DNA of 64,000 bases from Deinococcus aestuarii. Lineage in GTDB: Bacteria; Deinococcota; Deinococci; Deinococcales; Deinococcaceae. This document shows positions 35,030-53,147 of this stretch, piece by piece. The notes beneath the pieces were generated by a model. It made no database searches, had not been told where the DNA came from, and was given only the letters and a program-made list of their open reading frames with translations. Each line of letters opens with the position of its first letter. Position 1 is the stretch's first letter. The DNA lies in assembly GCF_018863415.1 (NCBI RefSeq), contig NZ_JAHKSN010000007.1, positions 1 to 64,000 on the forward strand. Direction: 5' to 3'. The position numbers were made by a program, and so were the translations under genes.

Positions 35030-35623
35030 CTACACGCTGATCAGCCCGAGTTGCACCCCGCGCGTCACCGCCCCGGCGCGGCTCTGCACGCCCAGCTTGG
35101 AGTACACGGCCTGAACGTGGAACTTGACGGTGCTCTCGCTGACACCCAGTTCGCGGGCCGCGCGCTTGTTGCTCAGCCCCGCGGCGAGGAGGGAGAGCAC
35201 GTCGCGCTCGCGGGGAGTGAGGGTCACGCCCTCGGGGGAGGGCCCCGGGTCGTCGGCCTCGTCGCGGGCGGTCAGGACCTCCTCGGGGGGGAGGGCGGCC
35301 AGGCCCGCCGCCGCCGCGAGCACGCCCGCGAGGAGTTCGGTGGGCGTGGCGTCGGTCCCCAGCGCCGCCCAGCCGTCCGGGGCGAGGTCGTGCAGCGCCC
35401 CCACCCAGGCGCGGGAGCCCAGGGCCACCACCCCCGCCGTTCCCTCCAGCTCCGCCGCGAGCGCCTCGGGGTCGGCCAGCCAGCCGTCGTCCACGATGAG
35501 CACGTCCGCCTCGTCGCCGTCCGTCACCGTCAGCCCGAACGCCCGCAGGAGGGCCGCCACCCCCGCCGCCAGCGCGGGCGAGCGCAGGGCCACCCGCACG
35601 GACGGAAGGGGAACGGGAGACAT
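35030..35623 (-). CDS. LuxR/NarL-type regulator with atypical receiver
   Basis: 197 residues. The C-terminal LuxR helix-turn-helix is clear: LTPRERDVLSLLAAGLSNKR and GVSESTVKFHVQAVYSKLGV. The N-terminal receiver-like domain keeps a possible phospho-Asp (VLIVDDGW) but lacks the acidic pair usually found after the first strand. It may work without phosphorylation. No kinase is adjacent. Confidence 0.88.
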   Translation of the reverse strand: MSPVPLPSVRVALRSPALAAGVAALLRAFGLTVTDGDEADVLIVDDGWLADPEALAAELEGTAGVVALGSRAWVGALHDLAPDGWAALGTDATPTELLAGVLAAAAGLAALPPEEVLTARDEADDPGPSPEGVTLTPRERDVLSLLAAGLSNKRAARELGVSESTVKFHVQAVYSKLGVQSRAGAVTRGVQLGLISV

Positions 35624-35643
35624 ACCCGATGGTAAGGGGAGGC

Positions 35644-36588
35644 TCAGCGTTCCCCGACCGTGAGCGTCACGTCCGTCTCCTCGCCCCCGCGCAGGACGCG
35701 GGCGGTGACGGTCTGCCCGGCGAGGTCCCGGACTCGTTCCAGCAGTTCGCGCGGGTGACGCACACCCTCGCCGCCCAGCGCGAGGAGGATGTCGCCGACC
35801 CGCAGCCCGGCCTGCTGGGCGGGGCTGCCCTCCTCGACCTGCACGACGGTCAGGCCCAGCCGTCCCCGGGGCCCGCCGCGTCCCCAGCGCCCGCGCCCGC
35901 CGGGTCCCCGGCCCCCGAAGTCGCGCGCGCGCCCTTCACGCCGGTCGCCGCGCCGGTCGTCCGGGGCGCCCTCCTCCGGGTCGCGTCCTTCCGGCAGGTG
36001 GACGGGCTGGGTGGCGACGCCGAGGTACCCGCGCGGCACCCGGCCGGTGGTGGCGAGGAGGTCGGCCACCCGCATGGCCCGCTCGGCGGGGACGGCGAGC
36101 AGCGTGCCGCGCAGCTCGCCCGCGTTCAGCACGCCGACGAGCCCGCCCCGCGCGTCCACCAGGGCCCCGCCGCTCACGCCCGGGAAGGGGGCGGCGCCGG
36201 TCGTCAGCCAGCCCCGCCGGGGCGCGGCGCGTTCCATCAGGCCCAGGGTGGCCTGGACCCCGTGCGGCGGGCGGCCCACCGCGAGGAGGAGTTCGCCCAC
36301 CCGCCCCCCCGCACCCGGCGCGAGCGGCGGCACGCTGAGCCCCGGCACCTTCAGCAGGGCCAGGTTGCTGCCCGGGTCGCGGCCCACGACCGCCCCCGCC
36401 AGGGTGCCGCCGTCCGGGGTGCGGACGCTGAGGTCGTCGGCGTGCAGAACGTGCGCGACGGTCAGGACCTGCTCGGCCCCCACGACCGTGCCGCTGATGG
36501 GCCGGGCCCCGTGGACGGTGACGACGCTGGCGGCGGCCTGTTCTACGGCGTCGGCGATCTGGCTGGACAGTTCAGAGAAGGTGGTCAT
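35644..36588 (-). CDS. Trypsin-like serine protease with PDZ domain (HtrA-like)
   Basis: 314 residues. Protease domain with His in LTVAHVLHADD, Asp in RDPGSNLALLKV and Ser in PGVSGGALVD. A linker of about 40 residues is rich in Arg and Gly (RGDRREGRARDFGGRG), then comes a PDZ domain (SPAQQAGLRVGDILLALGG). No signal peptide or membrane anchor is present, unlike HtrA/DegP, so it probably acts in the cytoplasm. ATG at 36588. Confidence 0.88.
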   Translation of the reverse strand: MTTFSELSSQIADAVEQAAASVVTVHGARPISGTVVGAEQVLTVAHVLHADDLSVRTPDGGTLAGAVVGRDPGSNLALLKVPGLSVPPLAPGAGGRVGELLLAVGRPPHGVQATLGLMERAAPRRGWLTTGAAPFPGVSGGALVDARGGLVGVLNAGELRGTLLAVPAERAMRVADLLATTGRVPRGYLGVATQPVHLPEGRDPEEGAPDDRRGDRREGRARDFGGRGPGGRGRWGRGGPRGRLGLTVVQVEEGSPAQQAGLRVGDILLALGGEGVRHPRELLERVRDLAGQTVTARVLRGGEETDVTLTVGER

Positions 36589-36623
36589 GCCCCCAGGGTG
36601 CGCCGATGCGCCCGGACACCGCT

Positions 36624-37175
36624 TCACCCGAACGGTGAGGACCCCTTCCCCTCCAAACGGCCAGGGGTGACGGTCCACTCCCCGCGGGTCAGCGCGTACC
36701 GCACGACCTCCACGAGTTCGCCCCGGTACGCTTCCGGCTCGCCGCGTCCGGTCTCCCGCAGGCCCAGGCGGCGCATCAGCGCGTGCGAGCGGAGGTTGGG
36801 CGCGTACACCTGCGCGGTGACGGTCGCCAGCCCCAGCGGCCCGAAGGCGAGGGCGAGCATCTGTTCCCCCGCCGCCCGCCCCACGCCCCGCCCCCACAGC
36901 GCCCGCTCCCCGATCCCGATCCCGAACTGGCCCGAGGTGGGCGTCAGCTCCGCCAGGTCCACGTACCCCACGAGCCGCCCGCCCGCCTCGACGCCCAGCC
37001 GCAGGAAGTCCGGCTCCAGCCCCGCCACGATGGGCCGCCAGTGGGCGCGCACGAGGCGCGGCGCCAGGCCCGGCGTCCACCCCGCCGCCCGGCAGAACTC
37101 GGGGTCGGCGGCCCAGCGCACGGCGGCTTCCTCGTCGCCCGGACGCAGGGGGCGGAGGGTGACGGTCAGGGCCAC
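36624..37175 (-). CDS. GNAT acetyltransferase (RimJ/RimL type)
   Basis: 183 residues. [45 protein letters not shown] (CoA loop) and [20 protein letters not shown] are typical. The GTG at 37175 overlaps the end of the nitronate monooxygenase gene; a longer frame to 37211 is possible. Coupled translation with the upstream gene is likely. Confidence 0.85.
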   Translation of the reverse strand: MALTVTLRPLRPGDEEAAVRWAADPEFCRAAGWTPGLAPRLVRAHWRPIVAGLEPDFLRLGVEAGGRLVGYVDLAELTPTSGQFGIGIGERALWGRGVGRAAGEQMLALAFGPLGLATVTAQVYAPNLRSHALMRRLGLRETGRGEPEAYRGELVEVVRYALTRGEWTVTPGRLEGKGSSPFG

Positions 37176-38179
37176 AGGCTCCCCAGAATCGCCGCCGCCG
37201 TCCCGTCCCACCCGAGGTGGACGCCCTCGCCCGCCCAGAGGCTCAGGAATTCGGGCCGCCTTGCCCGCGCGGCGGCGGCGCGCAGATCACGGGTCAGCGC
37301 GTTCTGGAGGGGGAAGGGGAGAGGGTGCCCCACCGCCCCGGTCACCCGGTTGGCGAGGCCGCGCGCCGCCCGGCCGCTGAAGGCCCGGGTGAGGGTCGTG
37401 TCTCCCGGTCCCGCCGAGACGAGGGCCGCGCGGTACGGGGCGGAGGTGCCCGCCTCGGTCGCCCTCAGAAAGACGGTGCCGCACTGGGCGAGGCTCGCGC
37501 CCGCCGCCCGCGCCGCCCGGACGCCCGCCGCGTCCATCAGGCCCCCCGCCGCGACGACCGGGACCTCGACCGCGTTCACGACCGCCCGGGTCAGGCTCAG
37601 GGTGTCCGCCACCTCGTCGTGCGCCCAGCCGCCCCGGTGTCCGCCCGCCGGGCCACCCTGGACCACCACGGCGTCCACCCCGTCCGCCTCAAGGGCCTGA
37701 GCCTCCTCCACTCCGGTCGCCGTGCCGACGGCGAGGATGCCTCTGTCCCGCAGAGCCGTTCTCTGCTCTGCCCCCAGCCGACCGAACGCGAAGGAGAAGA
37801 CGGCGGGCCGCAGGTCGAGCACCGCCCGGAACTGCGCCCCGAAGTCCTCCCGCACCTGTCCGGGAAGGCTCGGCGGTGCCAGCCCCAGTTCCTCGTGCAG
37901 CGGCGCGAGTTCGGCGACCGCCGCCGCCACCTCCGCTTCCGTCACACCCGCGAGGGGTTCGGGGATGAAGAGGTTGACCGCGAAGGGCCGCTCCGTCCGT
38001 GCCCGCACCGCCGTCCCCGCCTCCGCGATCTGCCCCGGCGTCAGGTAGGCCGCGCCCAGGCTGCCCAGCCCGCCCGCCTCCGACACCGCCGCCACGAGTT
38101 CCGGGGTGGTCGGCCCGCCTGCCATCGGGGCCTGCACGACGGGGACGCGCAGGCCGAGCCGTTCCATCAAGCCACTCAC
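37166..38179 (-). CDS. Nitronate monooxygenase
   Basis: 337 residues. FMN-binding TIM barrel: [47 protein letters not shown] and [23 protein letters not shown] (shown in part). It oxidises nitroalkane anions such as propionate-3-nitronate. GTG start at 38179 lies 6 bases after TAAGCT; the ATG four codons in is the alternative. Confidence 0.92.
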   Translation of the reverse strand: MSGLMERLGLRVPVVQAPMAGGPTTPELVAAVSEAGGLGSLGAAYLTPGQIAEAGTAVRARTERPFAVNLFIPEPLAGVTEAEVAAAVAELAPLHEELGLAPPSLPGQVREDFGAQFRAVLDLRPAVFSFAFGRLGAEQRTALRDRGILAVGTATGVEEAQALEADGVDAVVVQGGPAGGHRGGWAHDEVADTLSLTRAVVNAVEVPVVAAGGLMDAAGVRAARAAGASLAQCGTVFLRATEAGTSAPYRAALVSAGPGDTTLTRAFSGRAARGLANRVTGAVGHPLPFPLQNALTRDLRAAAARARRPEFLSLWAGEGVHLGWDGTAAAILGSLWP

Positions 38180-38185
38180 CCCGCC

Positions 38186-38208
38186 AGCTTAGCCGCACGC
38201 CGTAGCCT
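38186..38208. promoter_or_regulatory. Overlapping divergent -10 boxes
   Basis: TAAGCT (minus strand, 38191-38186) serves nitronate monooxygenase and TAGCCT (plus, 38203-38208) serves the deacetylase. Only 11 bp separate them and the two start codons are 35 bp apart. Confidence 0.6.
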
Positions 38209-38214
38209 GTGGCC

Positions 38215-39144
38215 GTGACCCTCCCCTTCCCCCGCGCCTGGACCGCCTTTCGCCAGGCGGCCTACGCGGGCACCCCGCCGCCCCGCAGGCAGTTCCTCCC
38301 CCGCGAATTCCTCGAACGGTTGCTCGCCGGGGCCGCCGAACGCCTTCCCCTTCTCGACGCGCCCCTCATCGACTGGGCGCTCGCCGAACGGGTCCACGAC
38401 CCTGGCTACCTCGCCCGCTGGCGGCGGGGGGAGGTGACGCGGGCGGAGGAACGCGCCCTCGGCTTTCCCTGGAGCCCGGCGGTCGTGGGGCGCGGTCTGG
38501 CGAGCAGCGGCGCGACCCTGGCCGCCACACGGGACGCGCTGAGCCACGGCTTCGGCGTGAATCTGGGCGGCGGGACGCACCATGCCTACCGCGACCGCGC
38601 GGAGGGCTTTTCGTTCCTCAACGACGTGGTGATCTCCGCGCGCTGGCTTCTCGATCACGGGCACGCGGCGCGCCTCCTGATCCTCGACCTCGACGTGCAT
38701 CAGGGAAATGGCACGGCCTCCATGCTCGCGGACGAACCCCGCGCCCTGACCGTCAGCGTCCACGGGGCGAACAACTACCCCTTCCAGAAGGAGCGGAGCG
38801 ATCTGGACGTGGCCCTGCCCGACGGCACCGGGGACGCCGCCTACCTCGCCGCGCTGGACGAACGGGTGGCCCCCGCCGCCCTCGCCTTCCGCCCCGACTT
38901 CGCCTTCTACCTCGCGGGGGCCGACGTGCTGGAGGGGGATCAGCTCGGCAAGCTGGCCCTCACGCCCGCCGGGGTCCGGGAGCGCGACGAGCGGGTCTTC
39001 CGCTGGGCCGCCCGGGCGCGCGTCCCCCTCGTGACGGTCATGGCGGGCGGCTACAACCGCGATCCGGGACAGCTCATCGGGACGCGGCTGGGAACGCTGG
39101 ACGCGCTGCTGGGGGCGTACCGGCGGCGAGCTGTCAGCGGCTGA
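38215..39144 (+). CDS. HDAC-like deacetylase
   Basis: 309 residues of the arginase/deacetylase fold. Zinc and catalytic segments: LGGGTHHAYRDRAEGF, LDLDVHQGNGTASM, SVHGANNYPF, YLAGADVLEGD and MAGGYN. Bacterial members deacetylate acetyl-polyamines, acetoin-related or acetyl-lysine compounds. GTG at 38215, 6 bases after TAGCCT; a GTG at 38209 is less likely. Confidence 0.92.
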   Translation: MTLPFPRAWTAFRQAAYAGTPPPRRQFLPREFLERLLAGAAERLPLLDAPLIDWALAERVHDPGYLARWRRGEVTRAEERALGFPWSPAVVGRGLASSGATLAATRDALSHGFGVNLGGGTHHAYRDRAEGFSFLNDVVISARWLLDHGHAARLLILDLDVHQGNGTASMLADEPRALTVSVHGANNYPFQKERSDLDVALPDGTGDAAYLAALDERVAPAALAFRPDFAFYLAGADVLEGDQLGKLALTPAGVRERDERVFRWAARARVPLVTVMAGGYNRDPGQLIGTRLGTLDALLGAYRRRAVSG

Positions 39145-40564
39145 TCACCACGTAGTTCAGCCACTTCATGTCCGAGTACGACCGGTACTCCGGATTCCCA
39201 CCGCGGTACACGATGTAATCGGTCCCCTTGCAGCCCCAGGTGGGCGCGATGGTAAAGGTGACGCGCCCGTCGGAGGTCACGTCGGTATGGGGCTCCACGC
39301 CCGTTCCGACGAACAGGCAGTTGCCCCGGTTCGGCAGCTTGAACGTCGTCGTGGAGGCGGCGGTGCTCCTCGTCCAGCGGGCGGTCTTCGCGCCGCAGTC
39401 GCCCTGGCACGTCAGCTTCATCACCTCGGTGGCCGCGGGCTGGGTCCGGAGCCGGGCGGTGAAGGACAAGATCAGCTTGTTCCCCACGAGCTCGCTGTCC
39501 ACGCCCGCGCCGAAACTCAGGACGGAGGCCGGAATCCCCGCCGCCTGGCGCAGGCTCACGCGCTGCCAGCCGCTCCGGGTGGTGCAGTTCCGGGTGCAGG
39601 AGAGGAGGACCAGCTCCTCGCGCCCCTTCCTGGTCAGCGTGCTGCCGAGGTAGACGGGCACGTACAGGGCCCCCTGGGGCGTCACGGACACGCTCCACGA
39701 GCGCGCTATGTCCGGGCTGTACAGGTCGCTGGCGAGCGCGATCCGCTGGCTCCAGTTGCGGGCCTCCTGGCAGTTTTGCGCGCACTGGAAGTAGAACAGC
39801 TCGGTGTTCGCCTCGTCGGGCGTGCGGAAGTACGCGAGCAGGTGCGCCACGCCCCGCGCGTCGTAAGTCAGGGTGGTCGCCCCGGACCCGCCGAGGGGGG
39901 GCAAGTCCAGCACGGCGGTCTTCCAGGCGGGCGCGGTGGTGCAGGCGCGGTCGCAGCCTATCCACAGCGCCTTTGCGTTCGGGGCACCGATCCGGTCCGA
40001 GAGGTCCGCGCCGATGTTGTCCACGAAGGCCAGGCGCGGGCGGCCCTGCGGGTCCAGGGTAAACCACTCGCTGTCCAGCGGGGGGGCCAGCTTGTAGTAC
40101 CGCGTGGTCACGTCGACCAGCTTCCAGTTCGGTTCCTTCAGGCAGCCCGAGGTGCAGCGCACGTAGTAGACCTTGCCCTGCTCGGTCATGAGGCCGCTGG
40201 TGTTCACGTAGAGGCCCAGGTGCAGGCTGCCGTCGGGGGCCACCCTCAGCTTGGGGACGACGAACCCGTCCGGGGGCAGATTGGGCGTCCAGGTGATCCG
40301 CTCGGATTTCCAGGCGCCCTCCGACGTGCAGGCGCCTTTGCAGGTCGCGTAGCGCACGTCGCCGTCCAGCGTGCTGTACACGGCGTGCAGGTTGCCCCTG
40401 GCGTCTTTTTGCACGGAGCTGCGTTTGGTCTGCTGCTTCTCGATGTTCTGCGGCAGCATCACGAACGGCTGGGTCGTCGCGGCCAGCGCCGAGCCCAGCA
40501 GCGTGAGGCCGAACAGCCCGGCCTGGAGGACCCGGGACAACGCGCGGGCAGGGTTGTGGGGCAT
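39134..40564 (-). CDS. Secreted protein with six Cys-x3-Cys-x5-Trp repeats
   Basis: 476 residues. Signal peptide 1-28 (LLGSALA/A). C-x3-C-x5-W occurs at Cys75, 137, 204, 261, 323 and (x6) 386, spaced 62, 67, 57, 62 and 63 residues. Between them sit blade-like segments such as DARGNLHAVY, APDGSLHLGLY, DPQGRPRLAF and DARGVAHLLAY. This strongly suggests a beta-propeller with one disulfide loop per blade; a further DGRVTFTI may be the last blade. Function unknown. ATG 5 bases after TACACT. Its 3' end overlaps the deacetylase gene by 11 bases (convergent). Confidence 0.8.
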   Translation of the reverse strand: MPHNPARALSRVLQAGLFGLTLLGSALAATTQPFVMLPQNIEKQQTKRSSVQKDARGNLHAVYSTLDGDVRYATCKGACTSEGAWKSERITWTPNLPPDGFVVPKLRVAPDGSLHLGLYVNTSGLMTEQGKVYYVRCTSGCLKEPNWKLVDVTTRYYKLAPPLDSEWFTLDPQGRPRLAFVDNIGADLSDRIGAPNAKALWIGCDRACTTAPAWKTAVLDLPPLGGSGATTLTYDARGVAHLLAYFRTPDEANTELFYFQCAQNCQEARNWSQRIALASDLYSPDIARSWSVSVTPQGALYVPVYLGSTLTRKGREELVLLSCTRNCTTRSGWQRVSLRQAAGIPASVLSFGAGVDSELVGNKLILSFTARLRTQPAATEVMKLTCQGDCGAKTARWTRSTAASTTTFKLPNRGNCLFVGTGVEPHTDVTSDGRVTFTIAPTWGCKGTDYIVYRGGNPEYRSYSDMKWLNYVVISR

Positions 40565-40786
40565 GACGCAGTGTACACAGCTCTGGTACACAGACCCTTT
40601 CCCATTCGGCTCAGCGGGGAAGAGGCGCATAGAGAGACAAGCGCCCCCACAGCGTGCCGGGAGCGGTATCATGGAGGGATGACGCTCCTCCTCCCGCCCC
40701 CGTAAGCGTGAGTCGCAGGTGCGCGCAGTCTTTTTCCCCTGTTTCGTCCGGGCCGCGCCTCTTCGCCGCCCGCAGGAGTCCCCACC

Positions 40787-42370
<1,584 letters not shown>

Positions 42371-42374
42371 GCGC

Positions 42375-46808
<4,434 letters not shown>

Positions 46809-46833
46809 AGTAGTCCCTGATTACGCTGGACGC

Positions 46834-47391
46834 ATGGAATCGAGAGAGGTTCTCGTCTACCTCGCCTGCTTCCTGGGCGCCCTGCTGGTGGCCCGTGTTC
46901 CGCTGAGCCCGCCTTCGACCGGGCAGCGCGTCGGTATGGTTTTGCTCCTGCTGGCGTGCGTGGCGAGTGTCTGGGGGCTGCTGCTGGGCGTTCCGGGAGG
47001 ACCTGACCTTCTGCTCTTCAACAGTGTCACGGCCCTCGTTTGCGGTTTCACGCTGGGTTTTGGAGTCTTCAAAAGGCGGGACAGGTCGGTGAAGGTTGTG
47101 TCCAAGCCCTTGCCACCGCCGAGGCCGATGCGGGAGGAGGCGCCCTGGGTGATGCAATTGGGAGGCGGAATCTTGGTTTACACAGGCTTCTATGGCCTTG
47201 TGTCGTTAAGTGGTTTGGGTCAGGAGTCGTCTCTTGGTGGTGTCCTCCTGCAACTTGGAGTTGCTGCGATGTTCCTGTGGCTGGGCCTCGCCATTATGAT
47301 CCTCCCCCTACGCTGGAAGCTGACCATTGGGATGGGCGGCAGCGTCCTCGCTCTTGTAATCGGCGTTCTGTTGCCGCCGGGGACGCTCTGA
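46834..47391 (+). CDS. Small integral membrane protein
   Basis: 185 residues, not recognised. About five membrane segments: residues 6-22, 35-53, 60-78, 105-125 and 135-185, split by a charged loop (KRRDRSVKVVSKPLPPPRPMREE). TACGCT lies 6 bases before the ATG. Lower G+C than neighbours. Confidence 0.7.
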   Translation: MESREVLVYLACFLGALLVARVPLSPPSTGQRVGMVLLLLACVASVWGLLLGVPGGPDLLLFNSVTALVCGFTLGFGVFKRRDRSVKVVSKPLPPPRPMREEAPWVMQLGGGILVYTGFYGLVSLSGLGQESSLGGVLLQLGVAAMFLWLGLAIMILPLRWKLTIGMGGSVLALVIGVLLPPGTL

Positions 47392-47470
47392 ATAACTCGC
47401 TCCCCAGCACGAGGGACAAGGGCTGAGGGCAGTAAACGTTCCGTCAGAGTCGCTGGGCCATGCTGCGCCC

Positions 47471-48031
<561 letters not shown>

Positions 48032-48036
48032 ACGGT

Positions 48037-48549
48037 TCACGCCTCAGAACGTCGAATTGTCAGAGCCAAAAGCCGGTCCACGACCTCCGCCACCGTCATG
48101 AGCGACGTGTCCAGCTCGGCAGTTGCCCGTCGCCGGAGCAGCGGTTCGACGAAGCGGACGTGCTGGAGGATGCGGCGGCGGTCCTCCGGGCTCTTGCCGT
48201 AAGGGTTGTTGGTGCGTCTTGCGATGCGCTCCAACATGACCTCGGGCGGAGCGCTGAGCAGAACGACGTGCTCGAAGCGGTCGTAGAACTTGCCTTGGTT
48301 GGTCTTGCAGCCGGAGACAAAGAGGGGCTGATCGCGCGGCGAGGCGAGGAGGTCCGACATCCGGTCCTCCCTCCAAATCCAGTCGGGTTCCGCCGTTTCG
48401 CGGCCCGACTCGCCGCTCACCTGCCCGACCGTCCACTCGCACCATTCGTCCGAGTCGGTGTCGACGGCGGTGAACCCGCGACGGGACAGTTCCTCGATCA
48501 CGGAGGTCTTCCCTGTGCCCGACATGCCGGTGATCAGGGTTCGTGTCAC
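48037..48549 (-). CDS. P-loop kinase/ATPase-like protein
   Basis: 170 residues. Walker A GMSGTGKTSV, AVDTDSDEW and the lid-like RRTNNPYGKSPEDRRRIL resemble small nucleotide- or shikimate-kinase-like ATPases. Substrate unknown. GTG at 48549 chosen since AGGAGG lies 7 bases upstream; TTG at 48555 is the alternative. Confidence 0.8.
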   Translation of the reverse strand: MTRTLITGMSGTGKTSVIEELSRRGFTAVDTDSDEWCEWTVGQVSGESGRETAEPDWIWREDRMSDLLASPRDQPLFVSGCKTNQGKFYDRFEHVVLLSAPPEVMLERIARRTNNPYGKSPEDRRRILQHVRFVEPLLRRRATAELDTSLMTVAEVVDRLLALTIRRSEA

Positions 48550-48561
48550 CCGCAAACCTCC

Positions 48562-48962
48562 TCAGCGACCGTTCTCATAAGCTCGCCCTGGAACGAACAG
48601 CTCATGCCCCGTCCAGAAGGTGAACCGCACCCCGCCGGGCGTCCAGTTCACGCGGCTCTCCTGCCATTTCGAGCCGTCCTGCCCGTACAGGTCGGGAAGC
48701 TCGGGCAGGCTGACGAAGTGGCCGTAGCTCGGCCGCTCGGCGTCACGCCCCAGGTACAGCCGCCAACGGTGGAGGGAGCCGAACAGGGCGGCGGGACTCG
48801 GGCCGTCGTCCACGATCAGCGCGTGATAGACGCCACCCGGCGCATCCCACCGGGCCACGACGCGCTTTTTCGGTGCGACCAGCACGGCGAAGAGGAGGCA
48901 GGCGACGAGCAACCCGGCCAGGAAGCCCAGCCCCGCCGCGAAAAGTCCCGCACCCCGTCGGC

Positions 48963-48966
<4 letters not shown>
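48562..48966 (-). CDS. Membrane-anchored hypothetical protein
   Basis: 134 residues, not recognised. One N-terminal membrane segment (about residues 5-28), then a domain with [28 protein letters not shown] and [18 protein letters not shown] start overlaps the stop of the M29 gene in GTGA, so it is translated with it. Confidence 0.72.
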
Positions 48967-50063
<1,097 letters not shown>

Positions 50064-50109
50064 GCGCCCGAGCCTAGCACCGCCCCCCGACCGCTATCCT
50101 GGCCCGGAC

Positions 50110-50985
<876 letters not shown>

Positions 50986-50992
50986 CGGGCGC

Positions 50993-51508
50993 CTACTTCA
51001 GGCTCTTCATCGCCGCGTCGAGCTGGGCCGCGTACTTGGGGTAGAGCGTCTTGGTCACGTTGGCGGTGACGAGGAGTGTCTTTTTGCCCTCACGCGTGGC
51101 CCGCAGGTGGTTGTAGATCGGCTGGTCCAGGCCGTTCACCCAGAATTGCAGCACGATCCAGTCCCGGCCCGACACACGCTCGATGCCGTGCTTCACCCAG
51201 CGGAAGCCCGGGGTGCCCTGCACCGAGCGTTCGAGTGCGGCCTGCGCGGGGGAGAGGTCCCCCGGGGGCAACTGAACGTCCCGCACGGCAAAGGCGATGT
51301 TGACCGCCCAGCTCGGGCCGGGGGTGGAGTACACGGAGGTGGGCGGAGTGCCCCCGCGCGAGTATTTCAGGGCGACGACCTCCGGGGGCATGGGCACGAA
51401 GCCCGCCGGGAGGGCGAGGCTCACCCCCGTGCCGGGGACGGTGACGCGGGTGTCAGCGGCCTGGGAGGCCAGGAGCAGGGCGGCGAGACCGGGAAGCAGA
51501 ACGTTCAT
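50993..51508 (-). CDS. Secreted hypothetical protein
   Basis: 171 residues, not recognised. Signal peptide of about 18 residues (LLASQAA), then a domain with SLALPAGFVPMPPEVV, RDWIVLQFWV and LVTANVTKTLYPKY that resembles small lipoprotein-like outside proteins. Convergent with purU. Confidence 0.72.
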   Translation of the reverse strand: MNVLLPGLAALLLASQAADTRVTVPGTGVSLALPAGFVPMPPEVVALKYSRGGTPPTSVYSTPGPSWAVNIAFAVRDVQLPPGDLSPAQAALERSVQGTPGFRWVKHGIERVSGRDWIVLQFWVNGLDQPIYNHLRATREGKKTLLVTANVTKTLYPKYAAQLDAAMKSLK

Positions 51509-51599
51509 GGCTGGACCTCGGGGGTGAGGGGGACGGAGTAGGGGGACCCGCTCACTCTACCGGGTGACGTTTTCGTGCGGACGCGCCCGGCGTCCAGCC

Positions 51600-52211
51600 C
51601 TAATTCAACTCCCGAGCCTCCAGCGGCACGAAGCGCAGCAGCGCCTCCAGGCGGTCGAGCAAGGTGGGAGCGCCCAGCGCCTCCTCGCGCTGCTCGGGGG
51701 TGAGGGGCAGCAGGGCGGCGGCAAAACTGGCGACGAGCAGGGGGTCGCCGGGGGCGTTTTCCAAGATCGCCTCGGCGTCGTCCGGGTGCAGGCGCACCAC
51801 GCCCGAGAGCAGGTGCCGGGCGAGGGCGTCCAAGGCGGACTCTTCCAGGGGGCCCTGCTCCAGGGGGGTGAGGGCCACGTCGGCGCTGAGGTAGGTGTGC
51901 GACAGGTCGAAGTCCTGCACCGTGAAGCGCTCGCCGCCCACGATCAGGATGCTGCTCGTGCCGTCCTCGTGGCGCTGGGCGCGGGTGACGTGCGCCAGGG
52001 TGCCCAGGCGTGAGACCCGCTCGTGGAAGGGCAGGGGCGACTCCTCGCTCGACCAGCGGATGCGGACGATGCCAAAAGGTTCCCCGCTGGCCTGCACGCG
52101 CGCCAGCAGCTCCCGGTAGCGGGGCTCGAACACGTACAGCGGCAACATCTGTCCCGGAAACAGGACGAGGCTGGGAAGGGGAAAGAGGGGCACCTGCATC
52201 TCGCTCCCCAT
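51600..52211 (-). CDS. LON substrate-binding-domain protein
   Basis: 203 residues: [29 protein letters not shown] is the opening of the Lon N-terminal domain, here without ATPase or protease. [13 protein letters not shown] and GGERFTV continue the fold. Function of stand-alone members is not settled. Start 52211, or ATG at 52199. A promoter-like TATAGT lies at 52266-52261. Confidence 0.9.
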   Translation of the reverse strand: MGSEMQVPLFPLPSLVLFPGQMLPLYVFEPRYRELLARVQASGEPFGIVRIRWSSEESPLPFHERVSRLGTLAHVTRAQRHEDGTSSILIVGGERFTVQDFDLSHTYLSADVALTPLEQGPLEESALDALARHLLSGVVRLHPDDAEAILENAPGDPLLVASFAAALLPLTPEQREEALGAPTLLDRLEALLRFVPLEARELN

Positions 52212-52260
52212 GCTGCGCTCATCCCGGGACGCCGAACTAGGCGGGGATCACAGAAGCTCG

Positions 52261-52266
52261 ACTATA
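52261..52266 (-). promoter_or_regulatory. -10 box for the LON-domain gene
   Basis: TATAGT on the reverse strand, 49 bases before the start at 52211. It is in the 104-base gap after trmD, so the LON-domain gene probably has its own promoter. Confidence 0.5.
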
Positions 52267-52315
52267 GGCACGATTTCCGACAGTTGTGGCCGCCACACCG
52301 GGACGGGATCGCCCC

Positions 52316-53128
52316 TCACTCCTCCGTCCCGGGGGCCGCCGTGGAACGTGGCCGTCGCGTCCGCTTCGGGGCGGGCGGCGGGGGCGCTCCCCACCCCGCC
52401 AGTTGCTCCGTTGTGACCCCCAGAGTCAGGAGGTGGGCGCTGTCCTGCGGGGTCAGCCCCGCCGCGGGGAGGAGGTCGGGCCGCCGCGCGAGCGTCCGCG
52501 CCAGGGCCTGCTGCCGCCGCCAGGTTGCAACCGCGCCGTGGTTTCCGCCCTTCAGGACTTCGGGCACGCTCTGGCCGCGCCACTCGGGGGGGCGGGTGTA
52601 CTCCGGGTAGTCGAGCAGCCCGCTCGAAAAGGAATCCGCCCGGTGCGAGTCCTCGTCGCCCAGCACCCCGGGCCGCAGCCGCGCGACCGCCTCCAGCACG
52701 CAGACTGCCGCCGCCTCGCCCCCCATGGTCACGAAGTCGCCGACGCTCAATTCCCGCGTGACGAGCCTCTCCACCCGCGCGTCGAAGCCCTCGTAACGCC
52801 CGCACAGGAAGGCGAGGTGCGTCCTGGTCGAGAATTCTTCCGCCGTCCGCTGGGTGAAGGGCTCCCCGGCGGGCGTGAAGAGGATCACCTCGTCGGCGGG
52901 GGGGAGGCTGCTCAAAGCCCGCTCCGCCACGTCCACCCGGATCACCATGCCCGCGCCGCCGCCGTAGGGCGTGTCGTCCACCTTCGCGTGTTTGTTCCCC
53001 GAAAAGTCGCGCATGTTCACGAGGTTGACGTGGATCAGCCCCCGCGCCGCCGCCTTGCCCAGAATCGCCTCGGAGGCGAAGGGCGCGAGCAGTTCGGGAA
53101 AGAGGGTCAGGAAGGAAAAGGTCAGCAT
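52316..53128 (-). CDS. trmD: tRNA (guanine37-N1)-methyltransferase
   Basis: 270 residues. [25 protein letters not shown], the knotted SAM site [14 protein letters not shown] and [16 protein letters not shown] are TrmD signatures. The last 25 residues (Pro, Arg-rich) are extra. It makes m1G37, which prevents frameshifting. It is the last gene of rpsP-khpA-rimM-trmD. Confidence 0.97.
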   Translation of the reverse strand: MLTFSFLTLFPELLAPFASEAILGKAAARGLIHVNLVNMRDFSGNKHAKVDDTPYGGGAGMVIRVDVAERALSSLPPADEVILFTPAGEPFTQRTAEEFSTRTHLAFLCGRYEGFDARVERLVTRELSVGDFVTMGGEAAAVCVLEAVARLRPGVLGDEDSHRADSFSSGLLDYPEYTRPPEWRGQSVPEVLKGGNHGAVATWRRQQALARTLARRPDLLPAAGLTPQDSAHLLTLGVTTEQLAGWGAPPPPAPKRTRRPRSTAAPGTEE

Positions 53129-53147
53129 GGAAGGTGAGGGGAGAGGC

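Noticed and set aside
48555..48555. TTG start for the P-loop protein
   Set aside because: The GTG six bases downstream has the better 7-base spacing from AGGAGG.
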